Origin: Thozetella sp. PMI_491
Lineage: Eukaryota > Ascomycota > Sordariomycetes > Chaetosphaeriales > Chaetosphaeriaceae
Assembly: GCA_021432635.1 (NCBI GenBank)
Contig: MU270079.1
Coordinates: 186,001 to 250,000 of the forward strand
Length of the DNA stretch: 64,000 nucleotides
Direction of reading: 5' to 3'
In this document: in pieces, positions 22,607 to 34,017 of the stretch
Layout: the number at the start of each line of letters is the position of its first letter
How positions within the stretch are numbered: position 1 is the stretch's first letter
Notes under the pieces: generated by a model
The model's database searches: none
Told to the model about the DNA's origin: nothing
What the model saw: the letters and a program-made list of their open reading frames with translations, nothing else
Program-made: the position numbers and the translations under genes

Positions 22607-25099
22607 ATGGAGGATCATGGCACAACCGACTCGGCACAGGCCGACGTGCGCCGGCGCCTCTACAGTCCCATCGCGGCGACCGACTACCGCGTGGTGCATA
22701 TCCTACCAGGAAGATTCAAAGATGAGATCCAGTGCATTTTGGAAACGCGGCCGTCCCGGCTCAAGACTCGCTACGAAGCGCTGTCCTACCAATGGGGCGA
22801 TGAGTCAAACACCAAGCCAATACGTATCGCGCGCTTGCACTCTTCGTTCCCCTCGGTATCATCGACTAGGTTCTGGCCTGAAGGTGTCATGGGGGCTCTA
22901 ACCAGGACTTTTCGATTCCTACGGGCGGCAGCGAACAGGCACGCTGATGCTTTGCACACTCTCGGCTGGGCCGCCGGAGCTGTCTTCCTTTATCGAATGC
23001 TCTCTTCAGTCTCCTTCGAACTGCCGCGCTGGATGCCGCGATTAGTTCCCCCGAAGATATATTTGGCCCTGTGGTGTATTTTATGCGGCACAATCCCTTC
23101 ATATCTCGTCATTGGTGCATGCAAGCTTGTGGCTGAGGTCGTCGAGACCAAACCCTGGCTTGCCTTCTACGGCTTCCATATCAGCCGCAGCCAGGAAGAG
23201 TCTCCTCGCTTTGATACGCTGCAGGTGACGTCGAACTTGTCTCTTGCCTTGCGCTACCTCCGGCGGGAAAAGGTTGCTCGCACGTTTTGGATCGATGCGC
23301 TGTGCATCAACCAGGAGGATGAGGATGAAAAGATAGTGCAGATCCAGCGAATGGACTGGATATATGCCAACGCCTATTCCATGGTGGTGTGGATCGGCGG
23401 GTACCACGGACTAGAGGAGCCCGACAGATGTGCAGGGTCACAAGAGGCCGACTGCGAACACCAGCGTCAGATCCGAGCGGCGTTCCATCACATTTGGGCC
23501 CGGAGCGGTTGGCGCAACACCTTTCGATGGTATCTAAACCGTGATGAAGAAAGTGAGTTTCGAAAGGCCCGCGCAGGCCTGTGCGAGATCGCGAGGAGAG
23601 GCTGGTGGGAGAGGCTGTGGGTGATCCAGGAAGCAGCCCTGGCAACCGCGCCAATCCAGATACAATGCGGGAGCAGCACGTTTGACTTCAAGGACTTCGG
23701 ATCCGGACACTATTCCCTCATGTTGAAACATAACAAGGACAGAGAGCTCCAGGATGTGTTCCGGCCCAGTGATCACATGCTCGCCACCATCCGGGAGTTT
23801 CATTACTCACGCTTCCAGGACCGGGCAGGGGCGCTAGCTCAAACCCTGTCGAAAGGGATGATGAAGTTCATGGATGTGCTGTATCGGGATAAAGACCACG
23901 GAGAGCCAGGATTCAACCAGCAGCCTTTCGCCCAGAGATTGCACCGCGTCTTGCTCCGAACCTCTGGGCGATATCGGTGCCATGACGATCGCGATAGGTT
24001 ATATGCCGTGCTCGGGATTGCGGGAGGCACTAAGACTGGGAAGAGTACCACGATGGCCAACTTTATAGAAGGAATCAGCAGCTTTACTACCAGCATGGTG
24101 ATCGGGCAGTACATGGACCACCGGTGGCCATGGGCCACGGCGAGCATTCGAGCTAGAGTGACTATGATAGCCATTGCTATGGCATCTGCGCAATGGGGAG
24201 TATTTTACGAAGAGAAGGCTCGACATTGGAACTTCAACAGGCCAGCATACGAGGTTGCTGATTACAGGAAGGTCATCGATGCTGTGGTGAGTGGCTCCGA
24301 GGGACGGCGGTCCAACAGAGTCGAATTTTTCACCAACCTCGCGGGATATCTGGCCAGGGAGACAAAGACGCTCTCTTTCCTCGATGTAGCGAACTGCGGA
24401 GAGGATCAAGACGAGGACATGCCGTCATGGGTGCCGAACTGGTCGAGGGAGCTTAGCAAGCCGGCGTACGACTTCGCGATCCGCGCCAAGCAAGCCGAGG
24501 CCCCAAGCGAAACATTCCGGATTTTCGAGGGCAAGGGTGCGAAGATGCTCTGGCTTTTTGGTCGGTCTAAAGGACGTGTGCGTATCCTTGGCAAGCCAGA
24601 TTTGGACCGCATGCGATCTTCGCCGTGGCACGGCGCCTTTGAGAAAGGACTCGCCCTCACCAGCGACGAGAAGGCCGTGGTGGCGACCAGTCTAGAGACT
24701 CTCCATTCATTCATGCAGGAACCCTACTCAGAGATGTTGGCCGAAAGTGGCAGGAAGATTATTCCACAAATTTTGGAGATCATCACCCACTGCCTTGAAA
24801 TTGGGTTCGCACGCCTTGAAGAGGCTGGGGCTACGCTGGTCTACAGCTACGACTTGGCGGCTCGTGACATAGGATATCTGAGAGCTGGTACGGCGAAAAG
24901 GGGGGATCGACTTGTGGCTGCGCCGGACTGTTTCCACCACTTGATATTGAGAAAGATTGGGAGAGGAAGGGTCCCGCGGTGGAGGCTCGTCGGGCTGGTG
25001 GAGATGAGCAGGCCGAGAGCGAGCCGAAGAGGTTGGACGAAGAAGGAATGGGGAGAGATGGCGAAGGACAAAGTGTTACGTCTATTTAGAATTGAGTAG
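22607..25099 (+). CDS. HET-domain protein with hydrophobic insertion
   Basis: Single-exon gene of 830 residues. The three HET (heterokaryon incompatibility, PF06985) motifs are present: EALSYQWGD at 57-65, FWIDALCINQ at 227-236 followed by QIQRMDWIYANA, and RRGWWERLWVIQEA near 340. HET domains trigger programmed cell death on contact between unlike fungal individuals. About 160 residues separate the first two motifs, roughly twice the usual spacing. The extra part contains two hydrophobic stretches (about 115-137 and 150-177, for example LYRMLSSVSF and YLALWCILCGTIPSYLVIG) that look like membrane helices. The remaining 450 residues have no repeats I recognise. The gene lies about 19 kb from the NLR-like gene. 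Codon use looks normal and there is no stop or frameshift, so it is probably intact. Confidence 0.88.
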   Translation: MEDHGTTDSAQADVRRRLYSPIAATDYRVVHILPGRFKDEIQCILETRPSRLKTRYEALSYQWGDESNTKPIRIARLHSSFPSVSSTRFWPEGVMGALTRTFRFLRAAANRHADALHTLGWAAGAVFLYRMLSSVSFELPRWMPRLVPPKIYLALWCILCGTIPSYLVIGACKLVAEVVETKPWLAFYGFHISRSQEESPRFDTLQVTSNLSLALRYLRREKVARTFWIDALCINQEDEDEKIVQIQRMDWIYANAYSMVVWIGGYHGLEEPDRCAGSQEADCEHQRQIRAAFHHIWARSGWRNTFRWYLNRDEESEFRKARAGLCEIARRGWWERLWVIQEAALATAPIQIQCGSSTFDFKDFGSGHYSLMLKHNKDRELQDVFRPSDHMLATIREFHYSRFQDRAGALAQTLSKGMMKFMDVLYRDKDHGEPGFNQQPFAQRLHRVLLRTSGRYRCHDDRDRLYAVLGIAGGTKTGKSTTMANFIEGISSFTTSMVIGQYMDHRWPWATASIRARVTMIAIAMASAQWGVFYEEKARHWNFNRPAYEVADYRKVIDAVVSGSEGRRSNRVEFFTNLAGYLARETKTLSFLDVANCGEDQDEDMPSWVPNWSRELSKPAYDFAIRAKQAEAPSETFRIFEGKGAKMLWLFGRSKGRVRILGKPDLDRMRSSPWHGAFEKGLALTSDEKAVVATSLETLHSFMQEPYSEMLAESGRKIIPQILEIITHCLEIGFARLEEAGATLVYSYDLAARDIGYLRAGTAKRGDRLVAAPDCFHHLILRKIGRGRVPRWRLVGLVEMSRPRASRRGWTKKEWGEMAKDKVLRLFRIE

Positions 25100-25734
25100 G
25101 CGGTAATGCTGTCTCTAATTTCAAGCTAGAACTATGCATATCACATGAAGATAGTAACTGGGATTGATGGGCAAGTCCATCGTTTGAAAACACCACAGAC
25201 CATCACTATATCCCCATACTCGCGGATCCCTTCTTTATTAATTAGCCACCTAGGTAGTCTAAATCAGCGAGATCATCTGTATCAACATAGACCAACTGTA
25301 GCGACTGGATCAACGGCCGGCTAGTCCAATGAGAGGCGCAGAATTACACGAGCTTACTGGGTCAGTATGACCTCCGATCTGATGGAACATCCTTGATTTA
25401 CTGTGACATTCAGGATTGCAGGAGACAAAGGGTTGGCTACCCGAGCATGGCTATTCGATACCAGGAAGTTACCCACTGGAGATTGAACAAGGTTTCGGGG
25501 GATGGCGGGCCAGGCTAGTCGAACAAAGAGCAGCCTCCCCCAGCAGCTGAAGGCGAGACTTCTATGCTGCATTGAAGGGACAAGTTGACGATAGTTAGAT
25601 GTTCACAATGGCGGAAGGGGGCTACACGAGTAACGAGATGTGGGGTCATGCCAACTTCTCCGTCACGCTAAACATGCTCTCCCCACAGCCAAGGCCACGG
25701 CCTAGCTGTTCCCCGTCTATCACCACTTGCTGCC
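25100..25734. other. Intergenic gap, no gene seen
   Basis: 635 bases between the HET gene and the GNAT gene, which run in the same direction. AT-rich with a short polypyrimidine stretch before the GNAT start. Only chance reading frames. Confidence 0.5.
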
Positions 25735-26599
25735 ATGCCCGCCGCACTCACCTGGCGAATCGAGCCCGTTCGCCTATCCGACGGGCTAGCCGTTGCGTGC
25801 AACAACATATCTGCCCTCTCAGAAGACCCTAACTGGGCGATAGTATGTCCAAAGCCCGCCACGCTCGACTGGGCCATAGAGCAGGCGGCGAAGCGTGTCC
25901 CGCGCGACCTGCTGAGAGACCGCGAGCTTGCCCGGCACCAGAAGGCCGTGGACCCCCAGACAGGCGAGCTCGTGGGCTACGCGCGATGGAAACTGCCGGC
26001 CGACCGGGCATCAGCGGGAGACAGACATCCGATCTGGGCTGAGGCGCGGACAGTGGAGGCGGAGATCAGCCCGGAGGAACAAAGAAGGATTGATGAAGTG
26101 GCATCGGAGAGCATGCTTGCCCAGTGGCCGGAACGACTGGAAGCCAGGAACAACGAGATACGGCAGCGGATCATGGCCAAACAGCCATACCTCGGTAAGC
26201 ACCTGGCGGATCGAGTACGGGAGGAAGGGGGTTATACGCTGCGTGGAGCCTGACTGATTAGAGCTTGACTACCTCGGGGTGCATCCGAAGCATCAGCGCA
26301 AAGGAATTGCAACAACCCTGGTCAAAAGCGGCTTGCAAGTAGCCCAGGATTTGGGCTTGGACGTTTTCTTACAGGCCTCGGACGTCGGGCGTCTTGTCTA
26401 CGAGAAGCTCGGATTCAAGCTTATCGACGAGAACATCGAAGATGATAGTGAATTTGGCGGGCCCGGGCGTTACGTTACTTACTTCATGGTGTGGGACCAC
26501 CGGCAGAACGTTAGAGGCGAGGGTAAGCAAGGGGCCTGGGAGATAGGAGCCGCAGCATGGAAGTGGTTTGGCCTAGGTGTCCCGAATTGGGGGAACTAG
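25735..26599 (+). CDS. GNAT-family N-acetyltransferase
   Basis: Two exons (25735-26194 and 26262-26599) give 265 residues. The 67-nt intron has a GTAAGC donor, a CTGAC branch site just before its TTAG acceptor, and phase 1. The first exon gives a GNAT beginning (WRIEPVRLSDGLAVACNNISAL, WAIVCPKP) common in fungal members. The second carries the acetyl-CoA-binding motif A: LDYLGVHPKHQRKGIATTLV, with the (Q/R)xxGxG/A-type signature HQRKGIA, followed by FLQASDVGRLVYEKLGF (motif B). The acceptor substrate is unknown; fungal relatives of this type act on small molecules. No targeting signal seen. Confidence 0.88.
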
Positions 26600-26944
26600 T
26601 TATGAGAGTTCTCGAGTCTGTATTGGCTCCTGCATACCTACCACATGCAACCCTTCCGTGTATGTTTGTCAGCTTGGCATGAGACAGCTAGATTTGAGAG
26701 CCTGAAGACGGCAAATAGCTCCATAGGCTCGTTACTAGCCCAGGTGGCTCGCTGTTGGCCGTGATGGCTCCCTGTATCTGGATCAATTGCTAATTTTCAC
26801 TTATGACCTATAATGGCTAATTTTAGAAGGCGGCCTTCTTGTATCCGCGGTCCACAGCCCTATATGATATATCCAATGCCCTTAGCAGTCTAACCTTCAG
26901 AAGCATGAACTGTATGCATCCTCATCTACCAGCCCCCATCCCGG
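26600..26944. other. Convergent 3' gap
   Basis: 345 bases between the facing 3' ends of the GNAT and Mcp1-family genes. A stretch near 26745-26790 (GGCTCGCTGTTGGCC...) resembles 4110-4150, possibly a shared degenerate repeat. No gene. Confidence 0.4.
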
Positions 26945-28071
26945 TCACAATAGTGGTATCTTATCGTAAAGCCCATCGTAAATCTTGCCGACCCAGCCCG
27001 GCTGCAGTCCTCCTCGGGCCACAATGCCCAGTCCTCCCGCCGCCCATACAGCCGCCGCGGCCGCCGAGACAGCGTTGACGGCCAGCAGGATCCTCCGCCG
27101 CCTCTTCCGGTTCTTCTTGTCCAGGGCCGCGTTGCCCGTTGGCCACTCCACCTTCCAACCCGCCTTCTGCGCGACGCCCAACCACTTAGCCCAGCCCCAC
27201 ACCATATGCCCACAGCCCACGGCCAGGAGGCCGGAGTACGCCAGCCAGGAAACGGCTGGGTGGCGGGCAAATCCATGCGCTACATACGCCAGACCAATGT
27301 TGGCGCTGTCGCCCTCGACAGAGAGCGGAAGGCCACGGTTCATGAATACGTGCGCCCCGAGCAGCACGGCGAAGCCATAGCCGGACACAGAGATGTAGCT
27401 TAGGTGCGGCCATACGCTGACGGCAGAGCCGCTGCTCCTTCCGGACGCGCTCGTTTTCGCGTGGTGGAGCGCATACACACCGGGTGTCGCCCCGCCGTAC
27501 CTTTTCAAATTCTGGGAGCGGCGCAATAGCCGGAGCGCAATGCCGGAACCCACGTGTGCGATAAGGGGCAGGCCGACGAGGAGCGGCTCGGATAGCGGGG
27601 TCTGGTAGATCTCGCGGGCGAGGAGGAGGTAGGACTCGGAGGCCGGCACGGACCGGGCGACCAAGGGGATGATGGAGGTTGTGGCGAGGTGGAGCGTCGT
27701 GAAGAGAGAGAGCGTGTAGCTTGAGTAGCGCTGTATGCGCATCACTTGGGTCTGTGAGCCAAGGGCTGTCTCGCAGCGGCTAGGAGGCAGGGGAGAGGGT
27801 GATGAGCGGTGTACTCACGGTAGAATATGGGGCCATGTCCGCCGCTCCCGCTCAATCCCACCGAGGTTGTCCCCGACGACGCCAATGGCACGGAGCGGTC
27901 AGTCAACTTGGACGACGAAGCATCGGTCTCGCTTTCCTCAGGCAACGGCGGGAGCTCCTTCTCTATGTCGGCGCCGTCGGCGTTTGGCGAGTCCATAGGC
28001 GACGGATCGAGTTGCATAAGGGATATGAAGGTGTCCTGGGACGCGCGCGACCGCAGCGACGCCGAGTCCAT
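26945..28071 (-). CDS. mcp1: Mcp1-family mitochondrial outer-membrane protein
   Basis: Two exons on the minus strand (28071-27819 and 27744-26945) give 350 residues. The 74-nt intron starts GTGAGT and ends in AAG, with phase 1. The N terminus is a disordered, acidic, Ser/Pro-rich segment (EKELPPLPEESE, SVGLSGSG). It is followed directly by the family hallmark IQRYSSYTLSLFTTLHLATTS, then SYLLLAREIYQTPLSEPLLVG and SGIALRLLRRSQNLKRYG. Five or so hydrophobic helices follow, and a basic KKNRKRRRR segment lies before the last. These features match the Mcp1 transmembrane domain family (DUF1691, PF07950). Yeast Mcp1 is a mitochondrial outer-membrane protein that recruits Vps13 and suppresses loss of ER-mitochondria contacts. 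The gene is divergent from the C2H2 gene (622-base shared promoter). Confidence 0.87.
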
Positions 28072-28692
28072 CTTTGTCGAACACCAGGACTGTCACACGA
28101 CCAAAGTCCAAGATGCGGGTTCCAGGTGGATCTGTTGGGATTCTGGCGCCTTTTCAAGTCGAAGCCAATCCCGAGCTTTGGGTTTGGCATCGGGGGCCCG
28201 AGCGTCAACTTAGGTGGTCCCTGCCAAGAGGGACGTCATTTTTTGCGAATGTAGAATAAATCCACTGATAAATTCCCTCTCCCCATCTCCTTTTTGGGCG
28301 AGCAACACTAATTATGCCCAGCCACAACCGCCACTCTTCGATCACGACAAGGGAGCGGCAGTACTGACCTCGCTACTTGTCCTTTTGACTCATTTAAACC
28401 CTTTTTTTTTTTCGCTCATTATTTCCTCCTTGACTTATTGCCAGCCCTGTTGCTCCCTGTTGCTGCGTTATGAGACCTTTGGTTGTGGTCGTGGAGTGGT
28501 TGCTGTGGCTGAAGACCTTACCACTTACTAAAAACGGCAAAGGGCGGGGACGGGCGTTTTATTCCAGTCCATTTCCGACCTCGAGTTTCGGCAGCTAGAG
28601 CTCTTGCCAAAGACCTGCCCGAGCCCAACCTGCAAGCTGGATTCCACGCTTCCGCTTCGCCAGAACAGCACTTGAAAAAGCAGCAAGTCACC
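28072..28692. other. Divergent promoter region, no gene
   Basis: 621 bases between the Mcp1-family gene and the C2H2 gene. Contains T-rich tracts (28405-28415) and CT-rich stretches that could serve as initiators on both strands. No operator recognised. Confidence 0.5.
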
Positions 28693-29324
28693 ATGCCTCC
28701 GGTAAGCATGAATCTACCCCTTCCTCTATTATCCACCCTTGAGCCAAAATGCCCCTCATCTTCTCCTTGCACCGCCGTCCGTGGCTTGATGTGCTGACCC
28801 GATTCTGCTTCCAGCGCCATCAAACTCTCCCCCCGGCCGCCACGGCCGCGGCGCGCGAGGCCATGCAGTCTTTCTACTGCCAGCTGTGCCAAAAGGGCTA
28901 CACGCGGATGAACGACTATGAGGCGCATCTGAGCAGCTACGACCACAGCCACAAGCAGCGTCTGAAGGACATGAAGGCGATGGTTAGGGATCCTAACGCC
29001 GCGGCCCGCGCTAGGAGGCAGGAAGCCAAGGCAGATGGTGTCATCAGCATCAAGCTTGGAGAGGGGACCGGAGGCAGCGGCAGCGGATCCGCCGGCAGCA
29101 CGAGCGGTGGGTTCAAGAAGGGCGGGTTCAAGAAGACTGGCTTCAAGGCGGCTTTCCCGGCGGGCGGCAGTGCGGGCGCGGACGACAAGAAGGCCGATGC
29201 CAGCGCAGGGGCCACGAAGCAGGATGGCGCCAGCGAGAAGGGCCTAGCGAAGGCCGATCCCGTGGAGAGCGACACAGAGGATGAGGGATACGAGGTTTAC
29301 GACCCCAGGCACCCTACCGATTGA
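28693..29324 (+). CDS. Small C2H2 zinc-finger protein
   Basis: Exon 1 is only nine coding bases (28693-28701, Met-Pro-Pro). A 113-nt intron (GTAAGC...TTCCAG) follows, and exon 2 is 28815-29324; the total is 173 residues. One C2H2 finger lies near residues 20-45: FYCQLCQKGYTRMNDYEAHLSSYDHSHKQRL, where two Cys spaced by two residues are paired with two His. The finger plus the following H-x2-H-K-Q-R-L-K-D-M helix resembles the GPATCH8/ZNF804 type of finger found in RNA-associated nuclear proteins. After it come Gly-Ser linkers, three repeats of the type GGFKKGGFKKTGFK, and an acidic tail ending DTEDEGYEVYDPRHP. A role in RNA metabolism is plausible but inferred. Confidence 0.84.
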
Positions 29325-29627
29325 AAGTTGCTCGCTGCGCTGCCGGCAACTTTGCAACACAGCCACAGGACGCTCCATCGACGCCCCGGCACGGTTCTCT
29401 AGGGCAGCGCTTGTGAAGAGGATTTTGGACGACAAACGCGATTGGCAGTCGGCCGAGCTTGTTCAGAAAGGCCTTCTGGCCTGGCGCGGCTCAGCGGTGC
29501 ACTTGCTGATCGTAACATCATTCTTGACATCGTGGCAGCTCTAGCACTAAGAGACGTGGAGCGTGGAGGACCAATTCCAACCATACAACACCCAGGGCTC
29601 TGGACGACCTTGCAAAAACGTACACTT

Positions 29628-32290
29628 TTACGGCCCCATAGCCGACGGCCAACCTCCCGGACTGAAATCGGACAAGTCCTCCTCCATCAACCCCATAATG
29701 TGCCTATTCCCCGAGAACCAGTCTCCAAGCTGCGACGCCTGGTTCAGCGCAAACCCGTCGCGCGCACCGAACTCCCGATCTACCACCGTTTCGCTGGGCT
29801 GCACTCCCTGCTGCGGCTGCTGCGTCATGAGTCCCAGCTGGGACAGGTACATGTCGAAGTCGTTTCCGACCATGCTCATGTCCTGATCCTGCTGCTGCTT
29901 TGCCTTGGCCTCCACGTAGAGCGCTGCGACCTTGTACAGGACCTGGCACAGGCGATGCAGCTTCTCTATAGCCTCGGACATGGAGAGCACGGGCTGCAGC
30001 GTGGCGATAAAATTGGCTAGGCGCTGCAGATCCTCGGCGTCGGAGGTCTCGATTACGTGGCAGAAGAGAACGATGAACGGGACGAAAGGGTTGTAGAGAA
30101 TAGTCCTATACCCCCTTCGAGTTAGCACGCTGTGTCTACGTACAATGGACAAGTGGATTGCGAGCGGCCGTCTTACCAATGGATGTAGCCCGCCTTCATA
30201 AACACGCTGCTCGGTGCAACTTCCATGCATTCCTGGTGGTATTTGAACGCCATACGGGCCGCGTCGATGCACTCAGGGTTGAAAGTGCTCGGGAGGCCAG
30301 GTGTGCTCGGCATAGCGCGATACAGTAGCGTCAGAGTGGCCCAGTAGCTGACGTCGTCCGACTTGAGGAGCAGATCCATGGTCATGGCCCGCCACTCCTT
30401 GTCCACCAGGTCCGGGTTGGCCTCGGCCATGTGCTCCTGCCGCATGGCCTCGCCTACCTCGGTCGCCCTCTTCTCGATGAGCTTTGCTTTTTCGATCAAG
30501 AGCTGTGCGCTCTGGGTACGTTGCTCCGGCGGCCGAGCCAACCCAGCCGGGCTGTATAGCTGCTCGTAGGCCTGACCCATGATGCCGGCGTGCGCAATCC
30601 ACAGGTCGAGCACGGCCTTCCATGGCTCGGATGCGTTGATCTGTCCAAAATGACGAGGGATCGAGATGTCCCATTCTTGGATCACGGGGGAGCGCCCGAA
30701 CCGCAGCGACAGGCCTCGGTCGAGCATGTAGCTGAACCAGAAGATAGCTGACTTCTTGTCTGTCGTCTCGTCCTGCACCGCCGGGAGGCGGTGCCAGCCC
30801 AGCGTTTGGCACATAGCGGCTGCCGCGCTATTGAGCTGCCAGGCAAGTGTAAATTTGGATATCTCGACGGCGTAGGTCGCCTAGTAGCAGCGTTAGCATC
30901 TCTCTCTCAGCGAACTCGTGTTCAGCAGTAGCGCGTTACCCCGAGCATGAGTGCTTCAATGGTGTCCATTCGGGGCGGCATCAGCAGTGGCAGATTCGCT
31001 AGCGCAGTCTCGAGATTGTCCCGGCACACATAGTGGTACCGTAGCAGCTCGGCGCTCAGGGCCTCGTTCATGACGGCTTTTTCCTGGAATAAATAATATA
31101 GCCCCGCGTTTACAATAATGAAAGTCGAGAGGGTGTAGTCCTCGGTGGCGAAGAACACCTTGCGGCAGCATTCGATGAAGTCTTCGACAGCGATGAATGC
31201 GCAGGTGAGCGCGAAGGTCATCGGGGGAACATCTGGACTCTGTCAGGTCACTCATGCGCTATCTCAACTATTATAGACGGTGCTTTACGAGAAGGCTGAA
31301 CCCACCTTTGATCTCCCGTAGCAGCTGTACGACTATTTGGCTAGGCGGCAGCGGCAGCTCTTTGATCCCCCCTTTGGGTAGCGGCTTCTGGTGGGCGAAC
31401 CGGGACTCATGCGAGGTTCCCTTCTGGTGCTGCATGTGTACCATCTGCTGCAGCGAGGCCAAAGCGCTCTGGATGTCAGGGCTCAGCTGGCGCCCTAGCG
31501 ACGTGCTGGTCACGGCGTGCTCGAGGAACTCGCTGGCGAATACTGTGTGGGCGGTCATGGACGAGTTGCCTTCGAAGGCCTGGTCGTCATCCGAGTCGGA
31601 CGACGCTATCTCTTCATAGACGGTACTGGACTCTGCGGCACTTGGAGACGTAAAGACACGTGCAGTACTGCTCTGGGGCAATGCTTGGCCATCACCACGG
31701 CTCAGAGACGTGTTGATGTTGCGTAGCATGTCCTCAATGCCGGCGAGGCGGGCCTCGAAGTAGTCGATCTTACGCTCACTGCATCACCATCACCATCAGG
31801 AGGGCTAGTCCCACGCCGGGTGGCATCGGGCCCGAAGACGGGCCAGAGAGCAGGAGGGGGGAAGGCGGCTCACTATTGGTGTGAGATCAAGACCCTCTGG
31901 CGGGCCTCCTTCGGCTTCTGGCCTAGGCCGGTCGAGCTGCAGTTCCTCTGCGCTGTCCGACAGTTGGAGCATGGCGTCTCCTTGTCGCAGCGGATCTACA
32001 TGCCATGTTAGGTCGATGTCGCACGACATGGTGGGTTGCTGCCAAGTGGGCGACATACCTTTCGAGAGCGACATTGGTCACACTGCCGAGCGCACGGCGG
32101 CCGCGGGTTAGCACAGGGGCCTGACGTTCGGGGCCCGGGTTTCCGGGTGGATGGCAGCAGAAGAAAAGTCCAAAGTTGAGGGGAGAGGGGTTAAGGGGCA
32201 GAAGCCGAGGGCAAATAGACATCTTGGGCCAGCACATACAGCTCGTCGAGGCGTTCCAGGCCCGTCTGGGCTGTCGCCCGTATCAGCCAT
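29628..32290 (-). CDS. Zn2Cys6 transcription factor with fungal-type middle domain
   Basis: Seven exons on the minus strand (32290-32240, 32082-32059, 31995-31874, 31778-31306, 31232-30940, 30880-30177, 30105-29628) give 714 residues with all phases closing. The Zn2Cys6 cluster is split over three exons. Exon 1 ends TPRRA, exon 2 is only 24 bases (CDQCRSRK) and exon 3 continues IRCDKETPCSNCRTAQRNC. The six Cys are residues 18, 21, 28, 34, 37 and 44. A linker and coiled segment follow (ERKIDYFEARLAGIEDML), then a fungal_trans regulatory domain with ALMLGATYAVEISKFTLAWQLN, FWFSYMLDRGLSLRFGRSP and GYIHWTILYNPFVPFIVLFCHVIE. The C terminus is Gln/Met-rich. It is a nuclear DNA-binding regulator; its targets are unknown. 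The nearest gene upstream is the GH16 enzyme, but I see no direct link. Confidence 0.9.
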
Positions 32291-33038
32291 GGGCGTTGCA
32301 CCTCCCGGCAACTGGCAGGGGAGGGTCAAGAGAGCTCAGGAAGGCCTATAATCTCAACCGACGTTGATGACTCAGCGATCAGCCGTCTCCCAGGCGAATT
32401 AGACGGGACGCGGCAGATCGCACCCGGAGGCGAGAGAATTTCGGCAATATGCTTCGGGTTAGAAGATGTCAGAGAATATCACGTCGAGCCTTCAGCGAGT
32501 TGCTGCACAAAGAGAGGCGAAACTGTCCTCTCAGTGAGAAGCCGGGCCACGGTGAGTCGAAGGTCAAGGTGGAGTGTGTGCTTGGGGAAGGTGGGCCGCA
32601 TTGGGAAACGTCAAGGGGGGCCCACCGGCAGGGCTGTGCATTCCGCGGGGCCCGAGGCCCGGGACTGGAAGGCGCACGGTTCCTTCCCACCTCGCCAGAG
32701 GCGAACCAGGAACCTTCCTCTTACCTAGGTCCCTAGTGACCTTTCCTTTTTTTCAAATTCATATAACTACAGAAACCTACTCCCCCATAGAGACCAGCTC
32801 CACGGGTTTGCATACTGCTACTACCGGGCGTAATGGGCCAGAGCACACCCTAACCCTAAGTCACGTTTAGCCAAGCGAGGACGAAGCAGGCCTACTCCAG
32901 CCTGGGTACTCCACGTGACCGGTGAGAACTACGTCGTTGATGTTTGTCTAGCCTTCCTTCCTATAGTTAGGTATATACAATAGGCCCCCAGGCCACTGCT
33001 ATATACAGCGAACAGAGCTCCCAGCCCCCTTACTTCTT
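32291..33038. other. Intergenic gap, no gene seen
   Basis: About 750 bases carrying the 5' region of the Zn2Cys6 gene and the 3' end of the GH16 gene. A telomere-like CCCTAACCCTAA occurs once at 32848-32859. Reading frames here are short and overlapping. Confidence 0.5.
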
Positions 33039-34017
33039 CTATCCCGTAACCCGGCAGACAGAGGTTGCCGACAGACGAGAACCAGAGCACCGGGACTGCC
33101 AGTCGGCCTGGCGGGCCTTGTCGGTCGAGTTGAAGTAGGCGTTGAAGTACCGAATCGATACGCTAGCATTCTTAGCCGGGGGCCCTCCGGACCACTTGTC
33201 GTCGCCGTTGCTCCAGTGAGACAGCAGGACATGGCCGGGGTGGTTTGGGACGGCGTCGCCGCTCATCTGATTGATGACGCGGCCGTCGGCATAGAAGGTC
33301 ACTAATCCGGGAATCCAATCGAAGCGGTATTCATGAAAGCCATTGGTGGGATCAAACGGGAGGTTTTTGACGGCCCAAGTCCCGCCCTCTTCGGCGTCAT
33401 AGTCGGGATCTAGGTTTGCGTTGGAGTGCAGGACCACGTTGGTAGGGAAGACGCGGCGTACGAAATCGAAAGACTTTGACAAGAACTCGATGTCGATCTC
33501 TTGCGTGTCATTGAAATACTGAAACATGTGCTGTTTAGCAGCTCTATTCACCACGTGAGGGCAAGACGCCTTTACGCACCCAGTAGAAGGCTGCGCAGGT
33601 CCCGCTGTCCCGGGGCAGCTTAATACTGGCCCTGTATGAGCCGTAAAGAAAGTCGGATCGCGTGGTGGCTATTTCGGCGCTCGGGATCATCCCGTCTACG
33701 CTCTTCGACCCGACAACTAGCTGAAAACCCGTGGAACGTACGGTCGACGCTGGAAGGACGGTGCTGGGCGAGAACAACTCCCCATACGGTCCGCGAGAAG
33801 CGTTCGATGATTTGTTGAAAATCTGGGTCCTCCAATCCGGCGAGCCCACTAAGGTGGTGACGTTGAGGAAATTCGTCTCCAAAGAGTCCGTGAGCAGGGT
33901 CGTCCCCAGGCCCTGCAGGCGAACGGTGTGGCCGCATTCGCAACTAGCGAGCACATGATTAAATAAAAACAAGCCGATGCTGCTAAAAAGTAGTAATGCG
34001 CGTATACTGATTACCAT
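33039..34017 (-). CDS. Secreted glycoside hydrolase family 16 (beta-glucanase-like)
   Basis: Two exons (34017-33580 and 33518-33039) give 305 residues. The 61-nt intron starts GTGCGT and ends TTTCAG, phase 0. An alternative ATG lies six codons upstream (34035). The N terminus is a signal peptide (MVISIRALLLFSSIGLFLFNH, cleavage probably after VLA). The GH16 active-site motif EIDIEF follows the splice site; its two Glu flanking the Asp are the nucleophile and acid/base. FLYGSYRASIKLP and FHEYRFDWIPGLVTFYADGRVI upstream and downstream of it are typical GH16 jelly-roll strands. Known GH16 members cut beta-1,3/1,4-glucans or remodel cell-wall glucans; which of these applies here cannot be told. 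Several N-x-S/T sites fit secretion. There is no GPI signal at the C terminus. Confidence 0.9.

Noticed and set aside
31781-31798. CAT/CAC repeat resembling a polyhistidine stretch
   Set aside because: It lies in an intron of the Zn2Cys6 gene (31779-31873) and is not translated.
32848-32859. Telomere-like CCCTAACCCTAA
   Set aside because: Only two units, in an intergenic region between ordinary genes. Chance or a telobox-like element is more likely than an old chromosome end.
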